This document shows, in pieces, positions 24,077 through 32,696 of a stretch of 64,000 nucleotides of DNA. Below the pieces are notes generated by a model. The model did no database searches. It was not told where the DNA came from and saw nothing but the letters and a program-made list of their open reading frames with translations. Numbering within the stretch: the first letter of the stretch is position 1; every line of letters begins with the position of its first letter. Origin of the DNA: Streptomyces camponoticapitis (GTDB lineage: Bacteria > Actinomycetota > Actinomycetes > Streptomycetales > Streptomycetaceae); assembly GCF_014646115.1 (NCBI RefSeq), contig NZ_BMMV01000011.1, positions 1-64,000 on the forward strand, read 5' to 3'. Both the position numbers and the translations under genes were made by a program.

Positions 24077-26113
24077 TCAATCGAGGCATCCCCCGAAGGC
24101 GGACGTCGGGGCGGTCGCCTTCACCAGCGTCTCGACGTACTCCGCTTCCGGGTCCGACATCAAGGTGATCGCGCCGCCGACCCCGAACGACGCGGAGTTC
24201 TCCTCGACGACAAGAGTTCTGATCACCACACTCAGGTCGGCGCGCCCGTCCAGGGACACCCAACCGAGCACGCCCGAATAGACGCCTCTGGGCTCCTCCT
24301 CCAGACCGGCCAGAATCTCCATGCTGCGCAGCTTCGGAGCCCCCGTCATCGAGCCGGGCGGAAACGACCGGCGGATGCAGTCCACCGCCGCGACATCCTG
24401 CCGCAGTCTCGATTCGATGGTGCTCACCATCTGATGCACCGACGCGAAGGTGTGGACACCGAACAACTCCACGGGACGGACGGATCCGACCTCGGAGACG
24501 CGACTGAGATCGTTCCGCATCAGATCGACGATCATCAGATTCTCGGCGATCTCCTTCTCGTCGGTCGCGAGCTCCCGCTTCAGTGCCGAGTCCTCGTCCT
24601 CGGTCGCACCGCGCCGACGGGTGCCCTTGATCGGGCTCACGCGCACGAGCCGATCACCGGTGATGGTCATGAACCTCTCGGGCGAGGCGGACAGCACGGA
24701 GAAGCCCGGTGTCCGCAGGAACGCGCCGTAGGGGACCGGGCTGGCGGCCCGAAGACGCGCGTAGGTCGCGACGGCATCGAGGGAGCCGGCCACCGAGGCG
24801 GTGTTGGTCAGACAGAGTTCGTAGGAGTCACCGCTGGTGAGGTAGGACTGACATCGGAGGATCTTCTCCAGATACGACCTCTTGCTGTCCCGGAAGACAA
24901 CGTCCCTCGGATACGCCCGGGACGCCGGGGCGATGTCGCGAGGAGGGGCCGACATCGCGCGCGACACCGCCCGGGAGGCTTTCTCGAACCATGCCCGCGC
25001 GTCGGCGCCGTTCCCCAGGCCGCGCCCGGACGCGAACAGCAGATAGACGCGATGCTCTCGATGGTCGACGACCACATAGCGATCGGTGAGCAGGAATCGG
25101 GCATCGGGGAGGTGCGAATGCCGGGAGATGGCCATTCTCTCGGTGTCCGCCCTCAACTCGTACCCGAAATACCCGACGAAGCCGGGGCGGAACTCGAAGG
25201 GCAGTAACTCCTCCCGGTCCGTGCGGACGGCGCACTGCCGCTCCTTGAGGAAGGTGAACACATCGGAGTCCACGTACCGTACCGAGCCGTCGGGCTCGGT
25301 CACCGTGACGCGGCGGTCGGCCACCCGGTAACTCACCGTTGTCGAGCGGGCGCCCGGCATGCCTCCCATGATGGAGAACCGGCCCTGGTCGGTGTCGGAG
25401 CTGTCCAGCCAGAAGGACTCCGTCGACGAGCCGCAGAACTCCTCGAACAGCGACCGGCCGTCGACCTCTCCCGACAGACACACCCAACCGCAGTCGATCG
25501 TGCCGCTCAGGGCCAGGTGACCGGACGACGACGCCTTGTTCTCGCCCACGATCCCGACGAAATTGCTCAGGAGGACCTTTCCGTCCTCGGTGAGAATCGA
25601 CTCGGGATGAAACTGGACTCCCCATACCGGCCGGTCTCCGTGGCGGATCGCCATCGCGATGCCGTCCTCGTCCTCGGCGATGAGCTCCAGCGGCGCCCCG
25701 ACATCCGTCACGGCCAGCGAGTTGTACCGTACGGCGGTGAACACCTCGGTCATGCCACGGAACAGCCGGTCACCGTTGTGACGCACCCGGGAAGTCCTCC
25801 CGTGCATTATCTTCGGCGCGGGCCCGACCTTCGCCCCGAAGACGCTGCCGATGATCTGGTGCCCGAGGCAGACTCCGAGAATCGGCTTGTCCGTCGCCGT
25901 CACGACGGTCCTGGATATGCCCACGTCGGCGGGTACGTCAGGACTTCCGGGGCCGGGTGAGATCACGATGCCGTCGAAGTCCGCGAACGAGAACGACGCC
26001 ATCGGATCGTCATTCTTGACGACCACGCATTCGACATCCGCGATCTCGCTCAGATACATCCAGATGTTGTGGGTGAAGGAATCGTAGTTGTCGATGAGGA
26101 GGATACGGATCAT
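24077..26113 (-). CDS. Fused aminodeoxychorismate synthase (PabA-PabB)
   Basis: A 678-aa enzyme converting chorismate and glutamine to 4-amino-4-deoxychorismate, the PABA precursor. The N-terminal glutamine amidotransferase shows IDNYDSF, Cys82 (GVCLGHQ) and His169/Glu171 (FHPES). The C-terminal chorismate-binding domain has PIKGT with Lys496, which marks ADC synthase (anthranilate synthase has Ala there), and PPGSMTGAPKLRSMEIL. No lyase (PabC) gene lies in the cluster; the housekeeping lyase presumably completes PABA. The ATG at 26113 overlaps the CoA-ligase stop (ATGA), so translation is coupled; an upstream in-frame extension is rejected. Confidence 0.93.
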   Translation of the reverse strand: MIRILLIDNYDSFTHNIWMYLSEIADVECVVVKNDDPMASFSFADFDGIVISPGPGSPDVPADVGISRTVVTATDKPILGVCLGHQIIGSVFGAKVGPAPKIMHGRTSRVRHNGDRLFRGMTEVFTAVRYNSLAVTDVGAPLELIAEDEDGIAMAIRHGDRPVWGVQFHPESILTEDGKVLLSNFVGIVGENKASSSGHLALSGTIDCGWVCLSGEVDGRSLFEEFCGSSTESFWLDSSDTDQGRFSIMGGMPGARSTTVSYRVADRRVTVTEPDGSVRYVDSDVFTFLKERQCAVRTDREELLPFEFRPGFVGYFGYELRADTERMAISRHSHLPDARFLLTDRYVVVDHREHRVYLLFASGRGLGNGADARAWFEKASRAVSRAMSAPPRDIAPASRAYPRDVVFRDSKRSYLEKILRCQSYLTSGDSYELCLTNTASVAGSLDAVATYARLRAASPVPYGAFLRTPGFSVLSASPERFMTITGDRLVRVSPIKGTRRRGATEDEDSALKRELATDEKEIAENLMIVDLMRNDLSRVSEVGSVRPVELFGVHTFASVHQMVSTIESRLRQDVAAVDCIRRSFPPGSMTGAPKLRSMEILAGLEEEPRGVYSGVLGWVSLDGRADLSVVIRTLVVEENSASFGVGGAITLMSDPEAEYVETLVKATAPTSAFGGCLD

Positions 26114-27606
26114 TTGATCATTCCCGGTGGTGCTCCGTCGAGAGACATGATCAGTCTGTGTCTCATGATCTTTCCGCTGGCGGTTCGGGGGATTCCCGGG
26201 ACCGGTGTCCACTGTTTCGGTACTCGGAAGGGTTCCAGCTCTCGGCGAAGGTGCGACCGGAGACCGGTGAAGAACTCCTCGGTCTCCCTGATCGATTCGT
26301 CGAGCTCCACGAGCGCGGTGAGTGTGGAAACACCGTTGACCACCGGAGCGACCACGGCGCAGTCCTCGACGCCCGCACAGTCCCTGATGGCCGCCTCTAT
26401 CTCCACCGCCGACAGGGAGATTCCCCCGACATGGAGGAAGTCGTCTGTTCGGCCGACCACCACGAGACCACCGTTGTCGGCCCAGTACCCGTAGTCCTTC
26501 GTCTCCAGCCAGCCGTCGACGAGCAGTTGTGTCGGACCTTTCGCGGTGACCGCGGTCTCAGGAATGGTCGGACCGGACACCCACACCGCGCCGGCCTTCC
26601 GCGCCGGTCCCGCCACCCGCGGGAGGGCGTCCGAGCCGGTCCGGAGCTCCACCTGGTAACCGGGGCAGACGAGACCGGCGGTACCTGCCGCCCGGCGCCT
26701 CGTTCCGTTCGCGCAGAAGGCGTTGCCCACCTCCGTGGAGCCGATCTGATCCAGCACCGGGACCTGCCAGAGGTCCTCCATCCGGGCCGCGACCGACTCG
26801 GGCAGTGGCTCGCCGGCGGAGACGATCGCCCGGAGGGACGCGGGGCGCTCGACGGGTGAACTCTCGATGTGGTCGGCCAGCTTGGCGAGTGCCGACGGCA
26901 CGGAGAACGCCACGGTGGCGCCGTGCCGGTGCAGCGAGTCGGCGAACTCCTCCTCGTTTCTGCGACGGCTGTTCAGTACGACCGAGGCACCGCTGAAGAG
27001 CGGATAGACGAACTGATTGTTGAATCCGTAGGTGAAATAGTATTGGGAGAGCGAGACGATCGTGTCCGTCGCATCGATGTCCAGACCGTTCGGGCCGCAG
27101 ACCGCTTCGTAAAAGACAGCGAGATCCGTGCTCGTATGTGCCACGGCTTTGGGATCTCCGGTGGTACCCGAGCTGTAGAGGTAGTAGCGGGAGGCCGCGT
27201 GTCCGTCCGCAGGGACATCGCGCCCGGCCGGCTGCCGAGCTCCGAATCGATCGATTTTCAGCGAGTCGTCCTGACAGGAGATCACGAACTCCGTGGGCAG
27301 GATTCGCAGCATCCTCGACCGGATGTGCTCGTCCAGATCCGGATTCACGACCAGGGGAACGGCGCCCACGGCATGGAGGGCGAGGAACGCCGGCATCCAC
27401 GCCGGCCGGTCACCCACCAGAAGCCCGACGTGATCACCCGCGCGGATGCCGTGATCGAGTAATTCGGCGGCGAGATCCCCGGCCAGGGTGTGGACATCCC
27501 TGTGCCGGTAGGTCTCACCCGTCTGTTCGTCCGTGACCGCCGCGGTGTCCGTCCAGCCGCCCCGGTCCGCCAGCCGCGCGGCCAGAATCGAGGTATGGGT
27601 ATGCAT
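26110..27606 (-). CDS. amiL: Benzoate-CoA ligase-type enzyme, probable 4-aminobenzoate-CoA ligase
   Basis: A 498-aa AMP-forming acyl-CoA synthetase. The P-loop is YLYSSGTTGDPKAVAH (about residue 140), the adenine region QIGSTEVGNAF, and the C-terminal catalytic Lys lies in RTASGKIMRHRL. In the amicetin pathway AmiL activates PABA; inactivation is reported to stop amide formation and leave cytosamine, as I recall. It lies directly before the ADC synthase gene (4-nt overlap), so PABA synthesis and activation are translationally coupled. The start is ATG at 27606 after GGGAGACCC. Substrate identity is inferred from context. Confidence 0.88.
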   Translation of the reverse strand: MHTHTSILAARLADRGGWTDTAAVTDEQTGETYRHRDVHTLAGDLAAELLDHGIRAGDHVGLLVGDRPAWMPAFLALHAVGAVPLVVNPDLDEHIRSRMLRILPTEFVISCQDDSLKIDRFGARQPAGRDVPADGHAASRYYLYSSGTTGDPKAVAHTSTDLAVFYEAVCGPNGLDIDATDTIVSLSQYYFTYGFNNQFVYPLFSGASVVLNSRRRNEEEFADSLHRHGATVAFSVPSALAKLADHIESSPVERPASLRAIVSAGEPLPESVAARMEDLWQVPVLDQIGSTEVGNAFCANGTRRRAAGTAGLVCPGYQVELRTGSDALPRVAGPARKAGAVWVSGPTIPETAVTAKGPTQLLVDGWLETKDYGYWADNGGLVVVGRTDDFLHVGGISLSAVEIEAAIRDCAGVEDCAVVAPVVNGVSTLTALVELDESIRETEEFFTGLRSHLRRELEPFRVPKQWTPVPGIPRTASGKIMRHRLIMSLDGAPPGMIK

Positions 27607-27647
27607 GGGTCTCCCGGGTTCCGTGGGTGTGCCGTGGTACGGCCGAG

Positions 27648-28601
27648 TCAGACGAGTGCGGTCGCGGCCGGTTCATCGAGGGCGAGGCAGGCACGGATGG
27701 AGTCGGCGAGGGTGAAGTTCCTCATCCAGCCGAGGCGTGATTCCGCGTGTGAGACATCGGCGCGCTGCCATGCCGATCCGATGCGCAGATCGACGGGACT
27801 CCGTACGAAGCGATAGGGAATCCCGGTCTGCTCGGTGAAAGCGTCGAAGAGCTGTCTGATGCTTGTCGCGGTCCCGGACCCCGCGTTGTAGGTCGCCACC
27901 GACGCTCCCGAGCCTCTTCCTGCGGCCAGGCACACCAGCCGGGCCACATCCCGGACGTCGACCAGGTCTCGTGCCGTTTCCGGATAAGGGACATTGGCCA
28001 CCACCCGGTCCGCCCCCGCCTCCGCCGCCGCCCGGTAGAGCCCCACCGCCAATGCCCAGATTCCGTGCGTGCCGTGACCCGGACCGATCACATTGAACGC
28101 GCGCACCACCGTCGCCGGACTGTTCATGCGACAGGCCGCGCGAATCAGGTAAGAGGCTCCCGCCGTCTTCGACCTGCCGTACTCGGTCACCGGAGCCAGG
28201 CCGCTCGATTCGCTCACCGGTACGCCCGGGGCGGTGGCCCCGTATTCATGCGACGAACCGATATGAAGGATGGATTCCGTCGACCCCGACACTTCACACG
28301 CTTCGCCGAGACGGCATGGCCAGAGGACGTTGTCCCGTCGGAGCACAGCGGGATCGGTGGACCATGAGGCACCGACGGCATTGACGACCGCGGCGGGGCC
28401 ACAGCGCCGCAGGAAGCGCGGCAGCGCGACGGGCGACCAGTCGCTCCCGGAGAAGTAGGGGCCGTTGATGTCCCCGACACCACCCGTCGTACGCCCGTAC
28501 CGATCCACTCCGATACAGCGCCACCCGTCCGCCGTCAGCGCCGCGGCCACCCGTCTTCCGATGAATCCCCTGGCGCCGAAGATGATCACGGTCCTGGCCA
28601 T
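27648..28601 (-). CDS. NAD(P)-dependent sugar epimerase/reductase, probable NDP-hexose 4-ketoreductase
   Basis: A 317-aa extended short-chain dehydrogenase. The cofactor motif is FGARGFIGRR at residues 8-17; the catalytic Tyr and Lys are in TEYGRSKTAG, with an upstream Ser in IGSSHEYGA. In this setting the likely task is reduction of the 4-keto group in the last step of TDP-amicetose synthesis. It could instead act on another keto position, which matters because the dedicated 3-ketoreductase gene is damaged. It lies 41 nt before the CoA-ligase start and 12 nt after the glycosyltransferase stop. Confidence 0.82.
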   Translation of the reverse strand: MARTVIIFGARGFIGRRVAAALTADGWRCIGVDRYGRTTGGVGDINGPYFSGSDWSPVALPRFLRRCGPAAVVNAVGASWSTDPAVLRRDNVLWPCRLGEACEVSGSTESILHIGSSHEYGATAPGVPVSESSGLAPVTEYGRSKTAGASYLIRAACRMNSPATVVRAFNVIGPGHGTHGIWALAVGLYRAAAEAGADRVVANVPYPETARDLVDVRDVARLVCLAAGRGSGASVATYNAGSGTATSIRQLFDAFTEQTGIPYRFVRSPVDLRIGSAWQRADVSHAESRLGWMRNFTLADSIRACLALDEPAATALV

Positions 28602-28613
28602 CGCGACGCCCCG

Positions 28614-29825
28614 TCAAGCCCTGGCTACGGCGTCGGCCGTGTCGAGCACGACCTCCGCGGCCATTTTCGCGCCGTCCGTCCCCACCTTCTCCACCAGGCC
28701 GGTCCAGATGTCGGGGGGAAGCGCCAGACACTCCGGAATCAGCTTCTCCAACTGTGTCCGGACAAAGAGGCGTGTGGTCTCCCGCCGCCGGCGCAGCCCG
28801 TCCGCGATCGCCGCATAGACATAGTCGTTCCCCGCCGCCTCGGTCTCCCGCGCCTTCCGCGTGACCACCTCTTCGTCGACGACCTCGCTGGGCCACCGCA
28901 CGCCGGTGTCCGCACCGGTCCCGATCCGGTGGATCTCGGCCTGCTGGAAACCGGACACGTTCTGCGGTGGCAGCCGGATCAACGGCGTCCCGCACGAACT
29001 GGCCTCCAACAGGCTCATCAGCCCCGGCTGGCTGAGGCACAGCGCGCTTTCCGCGATACGGCCGCGGTACTCGGCACGGGTCAGCGGACCGAGACGGAAC
29101 TCCGCCTGTCCCAGATACGGCGCGACGACGGCGTCCAGCGCCGCGCGAGACGTGTTGCCGGCGATCACGATGCTGGTGAATCCGGATTCGACCAGAGCCT
29201 CGACGGCGCCCGGAAGCACCAGCGCCGGATAGGTGGTGGTGTCCCGCGTGGCCAGACCGAGCATTCCGCCGAGAGTGATGATCGCCCGCCGATTTCCCTC
29301 CGCGTACCCCTGGCTGTCCCGCGCCGTGTCCGGCGGCCGCAACGGAACGACCGCGCCGATCCAGGTCAGATTGTGGATGCTCCGCATCCAGCCGAGGGTC
29401 TCGGGGGACAGCCCGGGAAGCCGCAGGGCCAGGTACCGGCTCACCTCCAGCGGGGGCACGGCCAGGTCGGCCCCGTGCCAGAGGAAGGGCATCAGGTCGA
29501 CGAAGACGGTTCTCACCCCCGCCGCCTCGAACGCGCGGGCGGCGAATCCCTCCAGCGTTACGAGAGCCACATCCAGGTTCTTCTCGGCGGCGGCCCGTGT
29601 CAGCGACTCGTAGTCCGACCCGTCGAACTCGCACCATTCGTCGACCACGTTGTCCATCAGGGAGCGTCCGTACTCGCTCCCGAAGGCGACGACCCGGCAC
29701 TCCCCGGACACGGTCCGTCTGATCTCACTGATGATGGTCTCCAGCGCGGCGTGCGGCCCCCAGCCGAAGTTCACGCCCAGGACGCCGATCCGAAGACCGC
29801 CGGCGGCCGGATTCGACGCGCTCAC
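28614..29825 (-). CDS. Glycosyltransferase (GT-B fold), candidate cytosine N-glycosyltransferase
   Basis: A 403-aa protein with features of UDP-glycosyltransferase/GT28-like enzymes: GVLGVNFGWGPHAALE at the N-terminus, VIAGNTSRAAL and PGLMSLLEASSCGTPLIRLPPQN in the C-terminal nucleotide-sugar half. Of the cluster's two glycosyltransferases this is the one left to attach amicetose to N1 of cytosine, since the GT4 enzyme resembles AmiG, which adds amosamine. Its GTG start at 29825 overlaps the stop of the CMP hydrolase gene by four bases, a close coupling consistent with handing cytosine to it. The assignment by elimination is inference. Confidence 0.75.
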   Translation of the reverse strand: MSASNPAAGGLRIGVLGVNFGWGPHAALETIISEIRRTVSGECRVVAFGSEYGRSLMDNVVDEWCEFDGSDYESLTRAAAEKNLDVALVTLEGFAARAFEAAGVRTVFVDLMPFLWHGADLAVPPLEVSRYLALRLPGLSPETLGWMRSIHNLTWIGAVVPLRPPDTARDSQGYAEGNRRAIITLGGMLGLATRDTTTYPALVLPGAVEALVESGFTSIVIAGNTSRAALDAVVAPYLGQAEFRLGPLTRAEYRGRIAESALCLSQPGLMSLLEASSCGTPLIRLPPQNVSGFQQAEIHRIGTGADTGVRWPSEVVDEEVVTRKARETEAAGNDYVYAAIADGLRRRRETTRLFVRTQLEKLIPECLALPPDIWTGLVEKVGTDGAKMAAEVVLDTADAVARA

Positions 29826-30370
29826 GCTTCTCCTCCCAGCGAGCGGAACTTCAGTGCGCGCTCCACCTGGGCGCTCTCCCAGAAGCGATCCGCCCGGCGA
29901 TGTGCCGCGCCCAGATCGAACGCCGCGGAACAGGCCTTCTCCAGAACCGCCCGGCTGCCCGATTCCCCCTCGATCACCTCCAGTTCGAGCAGGGTGCCCA
30001 TCCCTCGGATCATGGAGGAGAGGGACCCGAAGGAAGAGGTGACCAGGACGGTGGGACGGCGGACCGAGGCCGCGTAACCGAGCTCGAACGCCACTCCGGC
30101 GGAGGGCTCGTCACCGACGAGCGCGCACAGGGAATCGGCCGCGTGCAACGCGCGGAGATCGTCCCGCATACAGTCCTCGGGCGGCAGCCCCGCCGCGCCC
30201 CAGGCCTCGTTGACATGGGAGCTGAAGACCGACGCGCCCAGCTCGGAGAGCCGCGTGTGGTAGCCCAGGATCTCCGTCTTCTTCTCCGGCAGGAACGCGT
30301 CGCCCCGCATGTAGTTCCCGAAAGGCGCCGCGAGGAACACCCTTGGGCCGGGGGCGGTGGACATGCTCAT
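29822..30370 (-). CDS. CMP N-glycosidase (nucleoside 2-deoxyribosyltransferase superfamily, MilB/BlsM-like)
   Basis: A 182-aa cytoplasmic enzyme. VFLAAPFGNYMRGD at residues 11-24 and SAGVAFELGYA with Glu96 as likely nucleophile are the superfamily signatures; a middle DDLRALHAADSLCALVGD completes the site. MilB and BlsM of the mildiomycin and blasticidin S pathways hydrolyse (hydroxymethyl)CMP to the free base. Here the role would be CMP to cytosine and ribose 5-phosphate, supplying the nucleobase. The ATG overlaps the methyltransferase stop (ATGA), with a second ATG two codons downstream. It has the usual length. Confidence 0.85.
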   Translation of the reverse strand: MSMSTAPGPRVFLAAPFGNYMRGDAFLPEKKTEILGYHTRLSELGASVFSSHVNEAWGAAGLPPEDCMRDDLRALHAADSLCALVGDEPSAGVAFELGYAASVRRPTVLVTSSFGSLSSMIRGMGTLLELEVIEGESGSRAVLEKACSAAFDLGAAHRRADRFWESAQVERALKFRSLGGEA

Positions 30371-31161
30371 GCGTTGACCGCCTTCGCTACGATGCTGCCG
30401 CCGAATCGGCCCCGTTCTCTCCCTGTCGAGTAGTCCCGGAAGCCGAGGAACGTCAGCGTGAACCCGGACTCCCCGAGCAGCCCGGCCACTTCGGACGGAC
30501 TGAAGAGATGGACAGAGGTCCGCAACACCTCGTCGCCGTTTCTGTACGCCGTGGTGAAATCCCCTCCGCCGGGCAGTAAGCGATCCCTGACGAGATTGCG
30601 GACGGCTCTGAACCGGCCGTAACTGACGGCGTTGTAGCGGTTGTTGACGTCGAAGACGAATGAACCACCCGGTTTCAGCAGGCTCCTGACCTGCTTCAGT
30701 CCCGTCAGCAGCTGTGCCCGCGGGACATGGCCCAGGACGTTCGACAGACAGGTCACCAGATCGAACTTCGCCCCGTCGGACTTCGCGGCGTCCACGGTCA
30801 AGGCATCGGACGTCGACGAAAGCGCGGCCGGCAGCTGGGGCGCCGCCAGAGGAATCGCCAGCACCTCGGCGCTGGGACAGTTCCTCCGCGCGAGGGCGGC
30901 CATCTCGGGACTCTCGTCGATGGCGACGACACGTGAGGGACGGATCTCCGTGACGATGCGCTGGAGACGTTCGCCGGTACCGGTGCCGACGTCCAGCAAC
31001 GCGAGACCTTCCCGGTCCCCTGCGGCCTCGGCCAGCACTCTCTCGACCGCCCGGAAGTATCCGGCATGCCGTTCGAGGTAGGCGGAGTAGCCGCGTGAAT
31101 ACGCGTCGTAGAACCGCTTCGACGTGACCGAGGTGGCCGGTGGCGTAGAACCCTTCGACAT
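30367..31161 (-). CDS. SAM-dependent methyltransferase, probable amosamine N-methyltransferase
   Basis: A 264-aa class I methyltransferase. Motif I is LLDVGTGTGERLQRI (about residue 50), followed by VVAIDESPEMAALARRN and the post-motif FDLVTCLSNVLGHV. The C-terminal part (RNGDEVLRTSVHLFSPSEV) is typical of sugar-amine methyltransferases. It should N,N-dimethylate the C4 amine of the aminosugar to give TDP-amosamine; one methylation only would lead towards bamicetin or norplicacetin. ATG at 31161 follows AGGAGACGC; the longer upstream frame lies over the GT4 gene and is spurious. Confidence 0.85.
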   Translation of the reverse strand: MSKGSTPPATSVTSKRFYDAYSRGYSAYLERHAGYFRAVERVLAEAAGDREGLALLDVGTGTGERLQRIVTEIRPSRVVAIDESPEMAALARRNCPSAEVLAIPLAAPQLPAALSSTSDALTVDAAKSDGAKFDLVTCLSNVLGHVPRAQLLTGLKQVRSLLKPGGSFVFDVNNRYNAVSYGRFRAVRNLVRDRLLPGGGDFTTAYRNGDEVLRTSVHLFSPSEVAGLLGESGFTLTFLGFRDYSTGRERGRFGGSIVAKAVNA

Positions 31162-31168
31162 GCGTCTC

Positions 31169-32656
31169 CTAGTTTCGGATGTATCCGAGGCAGCTTTCGA
31201 TGTCGAAGCGGCCCCAGTCCGCGGCGTGTTCCAGGCCGGCGGCAACGGTGTCCTTGGGCATCTCGTCGGTGGCCCGCAGCACGAACTCGCACACCTTTCG
31301 CAGCTGCTCGACCGGCACACCACTGGACCAGGCGAGGTAGTAGAAGGCCTTCGCCCCCCTGCCGAGCGCCCGGAACTCGGCGTCCGCTGTCGACAGCACG
31401 AGATCCTCGACCGCCTGCGGCGCTCGCCATGGGTGCTCCAGCGTGGGGCTCCTCCCCGAGGCGAGGGAGAACTCCTCCCACAGGGCGGCCGTGACCATGT
31501 CCCAGGGTGAGAAGTCCCGTGGCCGGTACGCCTCGACGAGATCCGCGTAGACCGCCGTGTACTCCGATGCCAGCGCACGTGTCGACAGTCGCTCCGACAG
31601 CGGTCGTGCCGCCGCGACGAGCCGCTCCCTGGCATCCGGGTCGAACCACAGGGTCCGGATCGCCCGGGCGATCATCGGGCCGTCCGGTGCGTCCACGTAC
31701 AGCGCGCCCGCCTCGCCTCCGAGGTACTCACCGATACCGCCGGCCCGGGTCGCGATCACCGGACAGCCGGCTGCCTGGGCCTCGACATTGACCAGCCCGC
31801 CGCCCTCGGATCTCGAGGCCACGACGGTCGCGAACGCGCCCTTCAGCAAGGAGGCCGCCTCCTCGATCGGAACCTCTCCGATGAAGTGGACCCGGGATGT
31901 CAGACCGAGCCGCTCGACCTGGGCCTCCAGAGCGGACCGCTCGCTGCCGTCCCCGGCCACGACGAGATGGAGCTCCGGGATCTCGTCCCGCAGCAGGCCC
32001 ACGGCCTCGACCGTCCGGTCCACGGACTTCGCGGGCTCCAGGCGGCGCAGCGACAGCACATAGGGCCCCAGGGCGGCCGCCTCCGCGTGCGGGACCGCAC
32101 CGCTGAACAGGTCGTGGTCGATACCCACGTAGAGCGTCGGCACCGGGGACCTCTCCCCGACCAGCAGTTCGGTCTGCCTGGCGAGATCGTCGGACGCCGC
32201 GTTGAGCAGGTCCGCCCGCCGTATGGCGGGGAGGACGAAGTCCCGTCCGGTCAGCCAGACGAGCCTCGGGTCGGGATCGACCGCGTCGGGGATGTCGTAG
32301 CCGCCGACGGTCTGGATGACCGGTACGCGCCACAGACAGGCAAGCAGTTCCGCGATCATCGGAAGGGGCCGGCGCAGACCGACGACGTGAATGACGTCGG
32401 GCTTCCGGACGCGTCCGGCGAACTCCTTGAGCTCCGCCGTCAATTCTCTGAAGTCGGAGGGGAGCACCGGGTTGGCGACCCGGTGGATACGGACTCCGTT
32501 GCGTACCTCTTGCTTCGGGGTGGTGTCGGGAACGTGCCGTGTCAGTACGTCCACATGATGGCCCTGTGCGACCAGCACACCGCCGAGCTGGTCGACAGGA
32601 TCCTGCGCGCCCCCGGTCACCGGATGGTAGACGCTGCATACGAAGAGAATGTTCAC
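31169..32656 (-). CDS. amiG: GT4-family retaining glycosyltransferase (AmiG-like)
   Basis: A 495-aa GT-B enzyme. SVYHPVTGGAQDPVDQLGG at the N-terminus is the GT4 glycine loop; LRRLEPAKSVDRTVEAVGLL binds the nucleotide; SEGGGLVNVEAQAAGCPVIAT contains the E-x7-E retaining motif. AmiG of the amicetin pathway is a reversible retaining enzyme forming the alpha-(1-4) link between amosamine and amicetose; this gene sits in the matching place. The last about 90 residues after the GT4 core form an extra helical tail of unknown role. The ATG at 32656 starts MNILFVCSVYH. Confidence 0.85.
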   Translation of the reverse strand: MNILFVCSVYHPVTGGAQDPVDQLGGVLVAQGHHVDVLTRHVPDTTPKQEVRNGVRIHRVANPVLPSDFRELTAELKEFAGRVRKPDVIHVVGLRRPLPMIAELLACLWRVPVIQTVGGYDIPDAVDPDPRLVWLTGRDFVLPAIRRADLLNAASDDLARQTELLVGERSPVPTLYVGIDHDLFSGAVPHAEAAALGPYVLSLRRLEPAKSVDRTVEAVGLLRDEIPELHLVVAGDGSERSALEAQVERLGLTSRVHFIGEVPIEEAASLLKGAFATVVASRSEGGGLVNVEAQAAGCPVIATRAGGIGEYLGGEAGALYVDAPDGPMIARAIRTLWFDPDARERLVAAARPLSERLSTRALASEYTAVYADLVEAYRPRDFSPWDMVTAALWEEFSLASGRSPTLEHPWRAPQAVEDLVLSTADAEFRALGRGAKAFYYLAWSSGVPVEQLRKVCEFVLRATDEMPKDTVAAGLEHAADWGRFDIESCLGYIRN

Positions 32657-32696
32657 CGGCTTCGACTCCTCATCCGACGGATCGGCTTTTCCGGAC

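Noticed and set aside
29233..29613. Plus-strand open frames inside the cluster as possible overlooked genes
   Set aside because: They lie wholly opposite tightly spaced minus-strand genes that overlap one another by four bases, and have no ribosome sites or family motifs.
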